64,000 nucleotides of DNA from Paenibacillus bouchesdurhonensis (GCF_900155685.1 NZ_LT732548.1:1403474-1467473), one strand, 5' to 3'; positions 9,999 through 18,951 are shown, numbered from the stretch's first letter. The notes: generated from the sequence alone by a model not told the origin. Made by a program: numbers and translations.

Positions 9999-10060
9999 AA
10001 ATCTCTCCTCAGATCACGGGTGTAAGGTAGGCTCCCATGATCGGATGGAGAGATTTTTTT
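9999..10060 (+). terminator. strong terminator of the aldouronate operon
   Basis: Outer stem AAATCTCTCC/GGAGAGATTT with an inner near-complementary pair (GATCACGGG/CCCATGATC), followed by eight T. A strong rho-independent terminator for the plus strand. Confidence 0.9.
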
Positions 10061-10107
10061 TGCAAGATACCAAGTAATTACTCCAACTCCATAACCTGCC
10101 GCCTGCG

Positions 10108-10485
10108 TTATCTTTCCAGCTTCTTTGCATCGAGCGGGTGCTCTATGACATTCTCAAGTCCTGTGGCAATCTCCCCGTCCCAATCTAACATGCCGCCAGC
10201 ATAGTTGTGCACCGCATCGAATCCCTGCTGCTGAAAATACTTCGCTACGTTGAAGCTTCGCTGTCCGCTTCGGCACACAAATACGTATTCTCTGTCCCGA
10301 TCCAAGTCATCCATGTAGCTGATGATTTCCCCCATAGGAATAAGCGGCACGCCAGGGATATGGGCCTGGGCATATTCCTCGGGTTCTCTAACGTCGATGA
10401 TAATGGCGTGATTGTTAGAGTCCAGCAATATGGCGGATAATTCTTCTGTGTCGACATGGGATACTCCCTGTATAATTTCGCTCAT
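10108..10485 (-). CDS. rhodanese-domain sulfurtransferase
   Basis: 125-residue single rhodanese domain with active-site loop CRSGQR (Cys71), preceded by IIDVREPEEYAQAHIPG. It moves sulfane sulfur from donors such as thiosulfate to an acceptor in the cytoplasm. ATG at 10485 is preferred over an upstream TTG because GAGGT lies about 9 nt before it. It follows the cysteine synthase gene by 34 bp on the same strand and is probably cotranscribed, suggesting a role in sulfur assimilation. Confidence 0.88.
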   Translation of the reverse strand: MSEIIQGVSHVDTEELSAILLDSNNHAIIIDVREPEEYAQAHIPGVPLIPMGEIISYMDDLDRDREYVFVCRSGQRSFNVAKYFQQQGFDAVHNYAGGMLDWDGEIATGLENVIEHPLDAKKLER

Positions 10486-10519
10486 GGGCAAAGACCTCGT
10501 TTCTTGTAGGATGTGATTC

Positions 10520-11446
10520 TCATGAATGGAAAATATCCATGCTTAAATATCGCTCACCCGTATCCGGCGCTATGCATAAAATTCGCTTACCTGCTCCAAG
10601 CCGGCGGGCAAATTGAACGGCTGTCCAGACTGAGGCGCCTGAGGAAGGACCGACTAGAATGCCCTCCAAGGCCGCGAGTTGACGAGTCATCGCCAGAGCA
10701 TCTTCATCGGATACTTGAATGATTTCATCATAAACATCGGTGTTGAGAATGGGCGGGACAAAGCCAGGGCTTGTGCCGACGAGCTTGTGCGCCCCTGGCT
10801 CCCCGCCGGACAGTACTGGCGATCCCTCTGGCTCGACAACGATAATGCGTATATCAGCAACATGTTCCCGCAAATATTCGCCAGTGCCCGTAATGGTGCC
10901 CCCGGTTCCCGAGGTAGCGACGAATACGTCCAGCCTGCCGTTCATTTGCTGCACGATTTCCGGGCCAGTTGTCAAGCGATGAATTTCTGGATTCGCTTCA
11001 TTCTGAAATTGCTGTGGCATGAAGCTGCCGGGGATTTCGTCCAGAAGCTCCTTCGCTTTCTCAATCGCCCCGGGCATCCGCTTGGCAGCTGGCGTGAGCA
11101 CTACCTCTGCCCCGTATGCCGTCAAAATATTAATGCGCTCCTTGGTCATGTTATCCGGCATAACGAGAATACTCCTGTAGCCCTTAGCTGCGGCATTCAT
11201 GGCTAGTCCGATCCCGGTATTGCCGCTGGTCGGCTCAATGATCGTTGCCCCCGGCTTCAGCCTGCCAGTCCTTTCGGCTTCGCGGATCATATGGGAGGCA
11301 GCTCGATCCTTAACGCTGCCGCTTGGGTTGAAATACTCCAGCTTCACATAGACTTCGGCATCCTGCCCGCTGACAACTCGGCGAAGTTTTACGGCAGGAG
11401 TATCTCCGACGAGCTCGGAGATGTTGTTAACAACTTTCCGGGTCAT
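10520..11446 (-). CDS. cysK: cysteine synthase (O-acetylserine thiol-lyase), PLP-dependent
   Basis: 308-residue fold-type II PLP enzyme making cysteine from O-acetylserine and sulfide. Lys46 in NPSGSVKDRAA is the Schiff-base lysine; TSGNTGIG binds the substrate carboxylate; SGTGGTITG holds the cofactor phosphate; the C-terminus APDTGERYLS is typical. AAAGGTGG precedes the ATG. A sigma-A promoter is visible upstream. Paralogues in Firmicutes can act in methionine-to-cysteine conversion (MccA-like), so exact substrate is not certain. Confidence 0.92.
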   Translation of the reverse strand: MTRKVVNNISELVGDTPAVKLRRVVSGQDAEVYVKLEYFNPSGSVKDRAASHMIREAERTGRLKPGATIIEPTSGNTGIGLAMNAAAKGYRSILVMPDNMTKERINILTAYGAEVVLTPAAKRMPGAIEKAKELLDEIPGSFMPQQFQNEANPEIHRLTTGPEIVQQMNGRLDVFVATSGTGGTITGTGEYLREHVADIRIIVVEPEGSPVLSGGEPGAHKLVGTSPGFVPPILNTDVYDEIIQVSDEDALAMTRQLAALEGILVGPSSGASVWTAVQFARRLGAGKRILCIAPDTGERYLSMDIFHS

Positions 11447-11482
11447 GCTGTACCACCTTTCATCTGGCCTTTATGACAATAT

Positions 11483-11511
11483 ATTTTATCGGTTGCCCGG
11501 AGCGCTTTCAA
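11483..11511 (-). promoter_or_regulatory. sigma-A promoter of cysK
   Basis: On the minus strand TTGAAA (11511-11506), a 17-bp spacer and TAAAAT (11488-11483) form a good vegetative promoter about 35 bp before the cysK start. Confidence 0.65.
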
Positions 11512-11529
11512 GTTTATAGAAGCAGAACT

Positions 11530-11575
11530 AGAAAGAACCTTGACCGCGAGCGAAATCGCTTCTATGGTCAAGGTT
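11530..11575 (-). terminator. terminator of the lipoprotein gene
   Basis: Inverted repeat AACCTTGACC/GGTCAAGGTT (11536-11545 and 11566-11575) with a nested GCGA/TCGC hairpin. On the minus strand it is followed by TTCTTTCT, fitting a terminator for the lipoprotein gene that also insulates the cysK promoter. Confidence 0.7.
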
Positions 11576-11610
11576 GCTAATTCGTATAAATATGTTCAGG
11601 TGACATCTGC

Positions 11611-12498
11611 TTACCAAGAGGATAGCTCCGTTCGTTTCCAGGTGTCTTTGGCTACGCAAACGTAGATATAATTCTCGTCCCAAGCAATATCTCCTTTGTT
11701 GCCGGGTGCTTTGGAGGAAGCGGGGGTTTTGGATTCGCGGATCGCTAGGCTGTCTCCATTCACATCCAGCTGGCTTTGCGGCTCGTTGGTGCCAATGCCC
11801 ACCTTTCCATCGCTTCGATTGACGTATAGGGCACTAGCCAACGCCTCGCCTTCGTCCGAGTAACGAACAACGTGGAAGTTACCTCCCGCGTTATTGCCGG
11901 CTAGTTCGGAACTGTCGGCTCTGAGACTCCATAGCGGGGTGGTTGCATTATCTTCTCCAGTCTTTGCAAGCTGCAAATCCCGATTCCCTTCGCCGGCGAC
12001 CCTTAGTATGCCATCCATCACATTGAAGTTAGACGAATGAGTGCGAATCTCCGAAACATCGGTATCATAGGGAATCTCGAAGCGCGTAAATAGTTGATCT
12101 TTATGTTCTCCGTCAGGTGACATCGTCGTTTCAATCGAAATATGCTTATGATCCTGCTGTTCGGGATTGTTCGCCTTGTCATGAGAGACAATGGCCGTTT
12201 TGTCCATTCCTTTCTCATCAGCCCAAGAAATAGCCGGCTTAGCACGCTCGGCTGTCCATTGCAGCCGGATTAAGTCTGACAAATGTCCCTCTTCAGCAAT
12301 CCACTTTTGATCGGTTGAAAGATGTATTCGTTCATTGTGAGGGAATGCGAGGCCTCCGCCGGGGAGAGAAGATTTTTGAAAGGCCGGCGTTTGGGCTCCA
12401 GAGGACGCTTGTTTAGAGGCATTGCTGCCTTGGCATCCCCCTAAATAAATCAAGCTTAAGCTTAACATGATGAGTGAGACGGTTTTAACGTTTTTCAT
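11611..12498 (-). CDS. lipoprotein of unknown function with tail-fibre-like module
   Basis: 295-residue predicted lipoprotein: signal peptide ending LGGCQ (Cys22), ATG at 12498 behind AAAGGAG, which beats in-frame upstream Met codons. The middle is not recognised. From about residue 175 it has a stretch typical of phage tail fibres and repeat-rich surface proteins: DGILRV..., LYVNRSDGKVGIGTNEPQ, SQLDVNG, and a C-terminus GDIAWDENYIYVCVAKDTW that resembles endings of fibre-like proteins. No catalytic motif is seen. It stands alone between terminators. Function unknown; a surface-exposed structural or adhesive role is only a guess. Confidence 0.75.
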   Translation of the reverse strand: MKNVKTVSLIMLSLSLIYLGGCQGSNASKQASSGAQTPAFQKSSLPGGGLAFPHNERIHLSTDQKWIAEEGHLSDLIRLQWTAERAKPAISWADEKGMDKTAIVSHDKANNPEQQDHKHISIETTMSPDGEHKDQLFTRFEIPYDTDVSEIRTHSSNFNVMDGILRVAGEGNRDLQLAKTGEDNATTPLWSLRADSSELAGNNAGGNFHVVRYSDEGEALASALYVNRSDGKVGIGTNEPQSQLDVNGDSLAIRESKTPASSKAPGNKGDIAWDENYIYVCVAKDTWKRTELSSW

Positions 12499-12940
12499 GT
12501 GATTTTCTCCTTTCATGATTAACAACCTACTGATCATGCTCCCCATCCAATTGAGATTCTCTCTATTTTTTATTCTTAGCTGCCAATTTGCGACAATGGA
12601 AGTCGAACAAAGGCTGTCGAGGCTAGTAAAGATGATAAAGACTCTCGTCCATTTCTAGCAATAGGCTGGTAGATGGGTTTGGGCACAGTGTAAGTTCCAC
12701 TACTATTCATAATCCTGGGTATATAGGAGTAGGAGGTAAGGTTAATCTATTGCTAAGCTTTGCTGGTTAGAGAGAAAGCATAAACGTTGAAATGGCAGAG
12801 ATCCTCAGGTTATTATATCGGCCATAGGACTCTTTGAAATTTTATTGATATTTTTGGACAGAAATGAGGAGAAGCAGCCTTGAAATTAGGGAATGGAGAA
12901 CTAGAGAGAAAATGCTCTTTACTATAAAACAAGGCTCTTT
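12499..12940. other. gene-free stretch upstream of the lipoprotein gene
   Basis: About 440 bp with short frames only and no convincing ribosome binding site plus start in either direction. It should hold the minus-strand promoter of the lipoprotein gene, but I could not pick a convincing -35/-10 pair. Confidence 0.4.
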
Positions 12941-12947
12941 GTCAAGA

Positions 12948-13194
12948 TGTGGACAAAGTTATCCACAGCTTGTAGACTAACTTAGTGAAAAAAGAATGAA
13001 AGCTTACGTACCAAGCGGTTGCTGATTTTACGAAAAAGAGGATGTTTTTTTCTGAAAACTGTGGATAATGTGGATAGTTCAGTGGATAATTTGCATAACT
13101 TCGCAGAAAGACTGCTTTTATAGGGAAAAAACGGCCTTTGAGGCCGTTTTTATGTGTTGAACGATATCTGATTTGTGGATAAGCCTGTGCATAA
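12948..13194. promoter_or_regulatory. DnaA-box cluster outside oriC
   Basis: Four exact TTATNCACA boxes: 12959-12967 (plus), 13060-13068, 13174-13182 and 13186-13194 (minus; the last is TTATGCACA). Four more are one base off: 12948-12956, 13069-13077, 13081-13089 and 13090-13098. Boxes pair closely (12948/12959 as an inverted pair; 13060-13098 as a run of four). No dnaA or dnaN gene is near, so this is not oriC. It lies just past the 3' end of the ABC-F gene, the position of a reported DnaA-box cluster near gcp/ydiF in B. subtilis. Confidence 0.8.
13127..13151 (-). terminator. terminator of the ABC-F gene
   Basis: 11-bp perfect stem AAAAACGGCCT/AGGCCGTTTTT with a 3-nt loop; flanking A and T runs make it work in both directions. 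It sits among the DnaA boxes. Confidence 0.85.
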
Positions 13195-13230
13195 CTAAAA
13201 ACTGTGTTAAGGCAATGTAAAAAAATTTTT

Positions 13231-15195
13231 TTAAGCTTCTGCCAACGACTCCCATTCTTCATAGGCAGCGGTTAACTCCAGCTTGTGATTATCGATTAGA
13301 TTTTGCCTTTCCTGTACGGCGGTATAGTCCTGATACACCTCTGGCAAGGTGAGCTCAGCCTCGATGGCAGCTATTTTAACTTCCAGTTCGGAAATGGCCT
13401 GCTCAAGCTGCTCCAAACGGCGCTGCCTCATGCGCTCCTCCCGCTTAGCTTGTTTTTCTGCCTCAAAGGTAGCCGCTCCATTTTTTGCTGAGGCAGCATC
13501 GGCAGCCAAGGAATTCGTATCCATGACAGGATTTATACCCGTTTGATTTGTGTCGTTCTCTGCAGCCAGCTCCGTGAGCTCCTGCAACTTCGCTAAATAG
13601 TCGTCATAATTCCCCAGGAAATGATGAGCGCCGTCAGGATGCAGCTCGATGATTCGCTCGGCCATTTTGTTAAGGAAATAACGGTCATGAGAAATAAACA
13701 ACAGTGTTCCGTCATAGTCAAGGAGGGCGGATTCTAGCACCTCTTTACTAAACAGATCCAGATGATTAGTCGGTTCATCGAGAATAAGGACGTTGGCTTT
13801 TTGCAGCATTAACTTGGCCAGCGCCACTCTCGCCTTTTCCCCACCGCTAAGAGCAGAGATTCTCTTCTGGACATCATCCCCGCTGAACAGGAAATTACCC
13901 AGTACCGTGCGAATTCGCGCTTCCTCCATATGCGGAAAGGCGCTCCATACTTCCTCTAATACGGTATTATTGGCATTTAAGTGGGTCTGCTCTTGGTCAT
14001 AGTAACCGATCTTAACTTTAGTTCCCCACATTATTGAGCCGGATGATGTTTTAAGGTCTCTGGTTAAAATTTTAAGCAAGGTCGATTTGCCAATTCCGTT
14101 TGGCCCAATGAGGGCAACTGTCTCGCCCCGCCGCAAGTAAAAAGACACATTGCGGAACAACGGCTGCTTATCATTTTCAAATGAAAAGGAAAGTCCATCA
14201 ACCTGAAGTACTTCCTTCCCCGTCATGTATTCTGATTCGAAGGAGAAGCTGGCTCGCTTAAGGTCGCCGGTCGGGCGATCCATGACGTCCATTTTCTCTA
14301 GAGCTTTACGGCGGCTTTGCGCCCGTTTAGTCGTAGAGGCGCGGACGATATTCCGCTGGATGAAGGTTTCCATGCGGGAAATTTCATCCTGCTGCTTCTC
14401 GTACATTTTCATCTGGCTTTCGTATTCGGCAGCCTTTAGCTCGATATATCGCGTATAGTTGCCCGTGTATCGCTTTGATTGATGGCGTTCAATTTCGACG
14501 ATAGCTGTTACGAGCCGATCGAGAAAATAACGGTCATGGGAAACGATTAGCAGCGCCCCGGAATAGTTGCGAAGATAATCCTCCAGCCAGGTCAATGTCT
14601 CGATGTCCAGATGGTTTGTAGGCTCATCGAGCATGAGCAAATCTGGAGCTTGGAGCAAGATCCGAGCCAAAGCGAGTCTGGTCTTCTGCCCGCCGCTTAG
14701 GGTGGAAATGACCGTGTCCGGGGAGAAGCTGCCGAAGCCCATGCCGTGCAGCACGCTGCGGATACGAGTCTCGATTTCGTATCCGCCGTTATCCTTAAAC
14801 CAATCCTGCTTATGGGCGTAACGCTCCAACAGATCCTGATAGGTTTTGTCATCACTGTTGCGAGATCGTGTCGCAATTTCTTGCTCCATACTGCGAAGCT
14901 CGCGTTCAGCATCCAGTAAGGGAGCGAAGACGTTCAGCATTTCCTCCCAGATCGTGAGCTCCGATTGCAATCCGCTGTTCTGGGCCAGATAACCGATCGT
15001 GGTTTCTTTTGCTTTATAAATCTGTCCTTCATCATAAGACATTTCCTGGGCTAATATTTGCAAAAGCGTTGATTTTCCAGCTCCATTCACACCAACAAGG
15101 CCTATGCGATCCCGCTCTAATATTTGTAGATTAATGCCATGAAGTATTTCGGTAACACCGTATCGTTTTGTAATATTGGTCGCTTGAAGTAGCAT
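13231..15195 (-). CDS. ABC-F family ATPase, YdiF-like
   Basis: 654-residue soluble protein with two ABC domains and no membrane segments: Walker A GVNGAGKST and GPNGIGKST, signatures LSGGQKTRLALAR and LSGGEKARVALAK, Walker B MLDEPTNHLD and ILDEPTNHLD, an interdomain linker rich in basic residues (about 235-310), and a C-terminal coiled coil. ABC-F proteins bind the ribosomal E site and ease stalled translation; some confer antibiotic resistance, but the YdiF type is regarded as housekeeping. ATG follows GCGGAGGA. Divergent from the cyclo-ligase/moaC operon, as ydiF is from moaC in B. subtilis. Confidence 0.93.
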   Translation of the reverse strand: MLLQATNITKRYGVTEILHGINLQILERDRIGLVGVNGAGKSTLLQILAQEMSYDEGQIYKAKETTIGYLAQNSGLQSELTIWEEMLNVFAPLLDAERELRSMEQEIATRSRNSDDKTYQDLLERYAHKQDWFKDNGGYEIETRIRSVLHGMGFGSFSPDTVISTLSGGQKTRLALARILLQAPDLLMLDEPTNHLDIETLTWLEDYLRNYSGALLIVSHDRYFLDRLVTAIVEIERHQSKRYTGNYTRYIELKAAEYESQMKMYEKQQDEISRMETFIQRNIVRASTTKRAQSRRKALEKMDVMDRPTGDLKRASFSFESEYMTGKEVLQVDGLSFSFENDKQPLFRNVSFYLRRGETVALIGPNGIGKSTLLKILTRDLKTSSGSIMWGTKVKIGYYDQEQTHLNANNTVLEEVWSAFPHMEEARIRTVLGNFLFSGDDVQKRISALSGGEKARVALAKLMLQKANVLILDEPTNHLDLFSKEVLESALLDYDGTLLFISHDRYFLNKMAERIIELHPDGAHHFLGNYDDYLAKLQELTELAAENDTNQTGINPVMDTNSLAADAASAKNGAATFEAEKQAKREERMRQRRLEQLEQAISELEVKIAAIEAELTLPEVYQDYTAVQERQNLIDNHKLELTAAYEEWESLAEA

Positions 15196-15415
15196 AACTT
15201 TTGAATCCTCCGCTTTTTCTTTCTATATTAAGTGTACATGAATCCGTGGCGTATTGCATCGCTCAATGTACATGCCGACAACTTCAAAAAATAAAGTGAA
15301 TTATAGTTTGATGAAAAAGTATGGAATCCTGCTGTTTTTTCAGAAATCACATTAGTTTTCATTTTGCTTCAACAATGATAAACTAGATGAGAATATAACT
15401 CTATGAGGGATTAAT

Positions 15416-16087
15416 ATGACGGATATCCCAAATATTAAACAAAAGCTCCGCCAAGCGATGAAACAGCGCAGATCACAAATACCGGAGCTGTCCCGGCACG
15501 AGCAAGCCAGGGAGGCAAGCTTGCTTGCCGAGCAGGAGGTACTGCAGCCGCTCAGGAGCAAGTTGAATAGATCGCTTACGGTGTTCATATATGCCTCTTT
15601 TCAGGACGAGCCTGACACGAGTCATTTGATGAACCAGTGCTGGATGAAGGGTGATCGTGTATTAGTTCCGAAGGTCGTTGGAGAGGGACGGTTGACTCTT
15701 CATGAATTGAAGGAAGCCAGCGACTTGCATCCCGGAGCGTGGGGCATACCTGAACCAGCGGAACATACGGAAATATGGCCTGAAAGCCGTTTGCCGGAAA
15801 TCGATCTCATCATAGTACCCGGCCTTGCTTACGATAAGACAGGCGGGCGGATCGGCTTCGGTGGAGGTTTCTACGACCGATTTATTAGTGCTTTGCATCT
15901 TTCAGAGGGCAGAGATACAGAAATGATTACCGCTGCTCTCGCTTTTCGCGAACAAATATTGACGGACTGTATTCCAATGGAGTCCCATGATTTCAAGTTG
16001 GATCTGTTGTTTACAGCTTCCGGTACGATATATATCAATGAAGGTAGTGAACGTTTATGTCTTCAGAATCCCAAAAAGGGAAATTAA
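15416..16087 (+). CDS. 5-formyltetrahydrofolate cyclo-ligase
   Basis: 223-residue enzyme that converts 5-formyl-THF to 5,10-methenyl-THF with ATP, recovering a stored folate form. The family signature [14 protein letters not shown] is at about residues 140-153, and the N-terminus has the basic [12 protein letters not shown] helix. It is somewhat longer than the usual 180-200 residues because of a C-terminal tail that overlaps the moaC start by 31 bp. First gene of the operon running on to the molybdenum-cofactor and Tat genes; ribosome site (GAGGGA) is weak. Confidence 0.88.
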   Translation: MTDIPNIKQKLRQAMKQRRSQIPELSRHEQAREASLLAEQEVLQPLRSKLNRSLTVFIYASFQDEPDTSHLMNQCWMKGDRVLVPKVVGEGRLTLHELKEASDLHPGAWGIPEPAEHTEIWPESRLPEIDLIIVPGLAYDKTGGRIGFGGGFYDRFISALHLSEGRDTEMITAALAFREQILTDCIPMESHDFKLDLLFTASGTIYINEGSERLCLQNPKKGN

Positions 16088-16551
16088 CTCATTTTAATGA
16101 GCAGGGAAGAGCACAGATGGTAGACATATCAGGCAAGCAGGCAACAGTTCGTACTGCCGTTGCGATGACTACCGTTACGATGCATCCAGATACACTTCAG
16201 GCCATAAAGGAAGGAAAGATTAATAAAGGGGATGTGCTCGCCGTAGCTCAAATCGCAGGAATCCAGGGAGCAAAGCGGACTTCCGATTGGATTCCCATGT
16301 GCCATCCGCTGCCACTTACCGGAGTTAACCTCAATTTTACGGACAACGGACTTAATGAGCTGTATATTGAGGCAACTGCGAAGACGGAAGGAAAGACAGG
16401 CGTGGAAATGGAGGCGCTCACTGCTGCTTCCGCTGCGGCGTTAACTGTGTACGATATGTGTAAAGCGCTGCAAAAGGATATGGTCATCGGCCCGACCCTG
16501 CTTCGTTCCAAAACGGGAGGGAAGAGCGGAGATTATTTATCCGAGTTTTAA
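16057..16551 (+). CDS. moaC: cyclic pyranopterin monophosphate synthase MoaC
   Basis: 164-residue MoaC, which with MoaA makes cyclic pyranopterin monophosphate, the first molybdenum-cofactor intermediate. Family motifs [26 protein letters not shown] and [18 protein letters not shown] are present. Assuming the first ATG, it overlaps the preceding gene by 31 bp; the core of the domain starts only at about residue 10, so little could be removed. moaA is not in the window. Confidence 0.95.
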   Translation: MSSESQKGKLTHFNEQGRAQMVDISGKQATVRTAVAMTTVTMHPDTLQAIKEGKINKGDVLAVAQIAGIQGAKRTSDWIPMCHPLPLTGVNLNFTDNGLNELYIEATAKTEGKTGVEMEALTAASAAALTVYDMCKALQKDMVIGPTLLRSKTGGKSGDYLSEF

Positions 16552-16644
16552 TTATTGCTTCTATAATATATAAGTCGTCAAACTAAAAGGATTTAATTCA
16601 GACATTAAAGACGGAGTTCCTATGTGGATGAGGAGGGTGACTTC

Positions 16645-17130
16645 ATGGTTTGGAAAACAGCGATCCTGACGGCAAGCGATAAAGGCTCCCGAGGAGAACG
16701 CGAGGATACGAGCGCCCAGGTGATTCGAGAACTGGTTGAGGAGGAGCTCGGCGGAGAAATTATAGAGTATCGCATTGTTCCTGATGAACCGGATGAAATT
16801 ATCGCGGCTTTAATTGAGATGACAGATTATTTTCAAGCTGATTTAGTGCTTACTACCGGAGGTACAGAGCTGGCAATCCGGGACGTGACACCGGAGGCTA
16901 CGCGTCGGGTAATCGAACGCGAAGTGCCTGGCATGGCGGAGGCCATGCGCTACTCGGTCATGCAGAAGAATCCTGCTGGCATGCTGTTTCGCGGCATCGT
17001 GGGCATTCGCGGCCGGACGCTGATCGTTAATTTACCGGGTACGCCGAAAGGCGTTCATGAAAATTTGGCAGCCATTATGGAGCAGCTACCTGAGGCGCTC
17101 TTGATGGTAACGGGGCAATTCCGGCTGTAG
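16645..17130 (+). CDS. MogA/MoaB-family molybdopterin adenylyltransferase
   Basis: 161-residue member of the MoaB/Mog family that adenylates molybdopterin before metal insertion. Shows ILTASDKGSRGEREDTS, TTGGTELAIRDVTPEA and NLPGTPKG. ATG at 16645 is selected because AGGAGG (16631-16636) is 8 nt upstream; an in-frame GTG at 16624 precedes that site. Forms a molybdenum-cofactor pair with moaC; the neighbouring Tat genes fit because many molybdoenzymes are exported folded. Confidence 0.9.
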   Translation: MVWKTAILTASDKGSRGEREDTSAQVIRELVEEELGGEIIEYRIVPDEPDEIIAALIEMTDYFQADLVLTTGGTELAIRDVTPEATRRVIEREVPGMAEAMRYSVMQKNPAGMLFRGIVGIRGRTLIVNLPGTPKGVHENLAAIMEQLPEALLMVTGQFRL

Positions 17131-17278
17131 TTTGAAGATTGGGCTTGGATGTTAGTAATATGTCCGATAATAGCACTGTTACTGTGATATTAGTTATGGT
17201 ATGATGTGGGCGTATGAACTAAACATGCAACAGCATGCGAATCTATACTTTGAACTGCTTTTGGGAAGGGGAATCAGC

Positions 17279-17506
17279 ATGAGTGCAGGCGGATTGTTAT
17301 TAATTATCATCGCAGCGCTAATTATATTTGGGCCCAATAAGCTGCCGGAGCTGGGGCGCGTCGTAGGCCGCACCTTCAAAGAATTTAAGGATGCGACACA
17401 GGGGATTATGGAGGATCAGCCCCAGGCCAATAAGGCGGAAACTACGCAGCCTCCCGTTACGATTCAAGAATCAGCAAAAGTAGAAGAAAGACGTTTGCCG
17501 GAATAA
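17279..17506 (+). CDS. tatA: Sec-independent protein translocase TatA
   Basis: 75-residue TatA: a short N-terminal membrane helix, hinge FGPNKLPELGR, an amphipathic helix (VVGRTFKEFKDATQGI) and a polar tail. TatA multimers form the pore for folded proteins with Arg-Arg signal peptides. ATG at 17279 follows GAAGGGG by 7 nt; an in-frame upstream start would put charged residues before the helix. Paired with tatC, corresponding to the tatAY-tatCY pair of B. subtilis in the same neighbourhood. Confidence 0.93.
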   Translation: MSAGGLLLIIIAALIIFGPNKLPELGRVVGRTFKEFKDATQGIMEDQPQANKAETTQPPVTIQESAKVEERRLPE

Positions 17507-17547
17507 TTTAAGTTTCAGTTCGGCAATACGAATAGGCTTGAGACCTC

Positions 17548-17563
17548 CCTTCCTTCGGGAAGG
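17548..17563 (+). terminator. UUCG hairpin between tatA and tatC
   Basis: CCTTCC-TTCG-GGAAGG, a very stable UUCG-capped hairpin followed by only four T. Probably lets much more TatA than TatC be made, as the translocon requires, by mRNA protection or partial termination. Confidence 0.6.
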
Positions 17564-17606
17564 ATTTTGTATGCTTGGAGTAATTTAGAGTTGGGGAGGA
17601 CGGCGT

Positions 17607-18362
17607 ATGGCTGAGGAGTCGCAGCAAAGCGTAGTGGAGCATTTAACAGAACTTCGCCGCCGATTATTCTGGGTACTTTTCATATTTGTATTCGTACTTG
17701 TTGCCGCTTTCTTCGTAGTTAAGCCTATTTATAATTATGTAACCGTCAATGCCCTTTCAGGCGTGAAAATTAACCTGAATGCTTTCTCCTTCTGGGATGG
17801 CGTTGGCGTGTATATGAAAATAGCAATGATGGTCGCCCTGGGAGTGACCTTGCCCTTTGCGCTTTATCAGATATGGGCATTCGTAAGTCCTGGATTACGG
17901 CCTATCGAACGAAAGGCAACGCTGAAATATATTCCCTATGTGTTTCTATGCTTTATCATCGGGATCATGTTCGGTTATTTCGTTGTATTTCCGCTTGCTA
18001 TGGCGTTTACCGGCGAATTGAATGCTGAGCTTGGACTGATCGAAACCTATGGGATGGCTGATTATTTCAGCTTCTTATTTAATATTATCATTCCAATCTC
18101 GCTGCTCTTCGAGCTGCCCATTGTCATATTGTTTCTTACGCAGCTCAGGATTTTAAATCCAAAGCTGCTGCGGAAAATGAGAAGAGTGTCGTATTTTGCA
18201 TTAGTGGTTATCTCCGTGATGATTACCCCGGCAGATTTTCTTTCGGCTTTTCTAGTGCTTATTCCTCTCATTATTTTATATGAAATCAGCGTGCTTCTAT
18301 CGTCTCGCGTGCATCGCAAGCAATTGGCGGCAGATGCGAAGCGGGAAGCCCAATATAAATAA
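17607..18362 (+). CDS. tatC: Sec-independent protein translocase TatC
   Basis: 251-residue integral membrane receptor of the Tat system. Six predicted membrane segments and the conserved N-terminal HLTELRRRLFW that reads the twin-arginine signal, plus the FALYQIWAFVSPGL loop. Behind GGGGAGGA. Last gene before a strong terminator. Confidence 0.96.
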   Translation: MAEESQQSVVEHLTELRRRLFWVLFIFVFVLVAAFFVVKPIYNYVTVNALSGVKINLNAFSFWDGVGVYMKIAMMVALGVTLPFALYQIWAFVSPGLRPIERKATLKYIPYVFLCFIIGIMFGYFVVFPLAMAFTGELNAELGLIETYGMADYFSFLFNIIIPISLLFELPIVILFLTQLRILNPKLLRKMRRVSYFALVVISVMITPADFLSAFLVLIPLIILYEISVLLSSRVHRKQLAADAKREAQYK

Positions 18363-18378
18363 TATGTCATGGCGATGA

Positions 18379-18408
18379 ACACATCTTCCTCCTAGAAGAT
18401 GTGTTTTT
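18379..18408 (+). terminator. terminator after tatC
   Basis: 10-bp stem ACACATCTTC/GAAGATGTGT, 6-nt loop, then TTTTT. Separates the moa-tat operon from groESL. Confidence 0.9.
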
Positions 18409-18545
18409 GCGTTGAGGAAGCTTTTTGTGGGATGAATTACATAGGTTTTGAGAGGAAAATGGAATATTTATAGAAGGGAGAGGATATCATGGAAAGGGCA
18501 TGTGAAACGATTGAGTCTTAATTAGAAAAAAATATGGAAGGGAAC

Positions 18546-18613
18546 TTGAAATCTGTACATATTTTGAGTATCATAAAAAGTGGTTGTTAGCACTGACCTG
18601 CATCGAGTGCTAA
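18546..18613 (+). promoter_or_regulatory. groESL promoter with CIRCE operator
   Basis: TTGAAA (18546-18551), 17 bp, TATCAT (18569-18574) form a sigma-A promoter. The HrcA operator CIRCE follows at 18587-18613: left arm TTAGCACTG, 9-nt spacer, right arm GAGTGCTAA. The last base of the left arm is G instead of the consensus C, the only mismatch. HrcA repression relieved by heat is inferred. Confidence 0.93.
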
Positions 18614-18669
18614 TACATCAATTTATGTTATTAAAATCAACAACAACATATTTAAAGGAGGACATTTTC

Positions 18670-18951
18670 ATGATCAAACCTTTAGGTGAACGTGTACTGG
18701 TAGAACCGATTGAGCAAGAGGAGACGACTGCATTTGGCATCGTGCTGCCAGACACAGCGAAGGAGAAGCCGCAGGAGGGTAAAATCGTTGCGGTAGGCAG
18801 CGGAGCACTGAAGGACGGGGTGCGTGTTCCATTGGAAGTGAAGGAAGGCGACCGCGTACTGTTCTCCAAATATGCGGGAACAGAAATTAAATACGAAGGC
18901 AAAGAATACTTAATTATGAAGGAAAGCGATATCCACGCTATCGTGGGTTAA
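18670..18951 (+). CDS. groES: co-chaperonin GroES
   Basis: 93-residue GroES starting [13 protein letters not shown], with mobile loop region (about 16-32) and ending ESDIHAIVG. It caps the GroEL cage during ATP-driven folding. ATG at 18670 follows AAAGGAGG; a longer in-frame frame would begin inside the CIRCE element and is not real. Confidence 0.97.
   Translation: MIKPLGERVLVEPIEQEETTAFGIVLPDTAKEKPQEGKIVAVGSGALKDGVRVPLEVKEGDRVLFSKYAGTEIKYEGKEYLIMKESDIHAIVG

Noticed and set aside
12948..13194. Replication origin (oriC)
   Set aside because: DnaA boxes are clustered, but dnaA, dnaN, rpmH or a clear AT-rich unwinding element beside dnaA are missing; a titration or regulatory cluster fits better.
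18489..18521. 10-codon frame with a good ribosome site between tatC and groES
   Set aside because: Too short to support as a gene and no sign of an attenuator; coincidence is likely.
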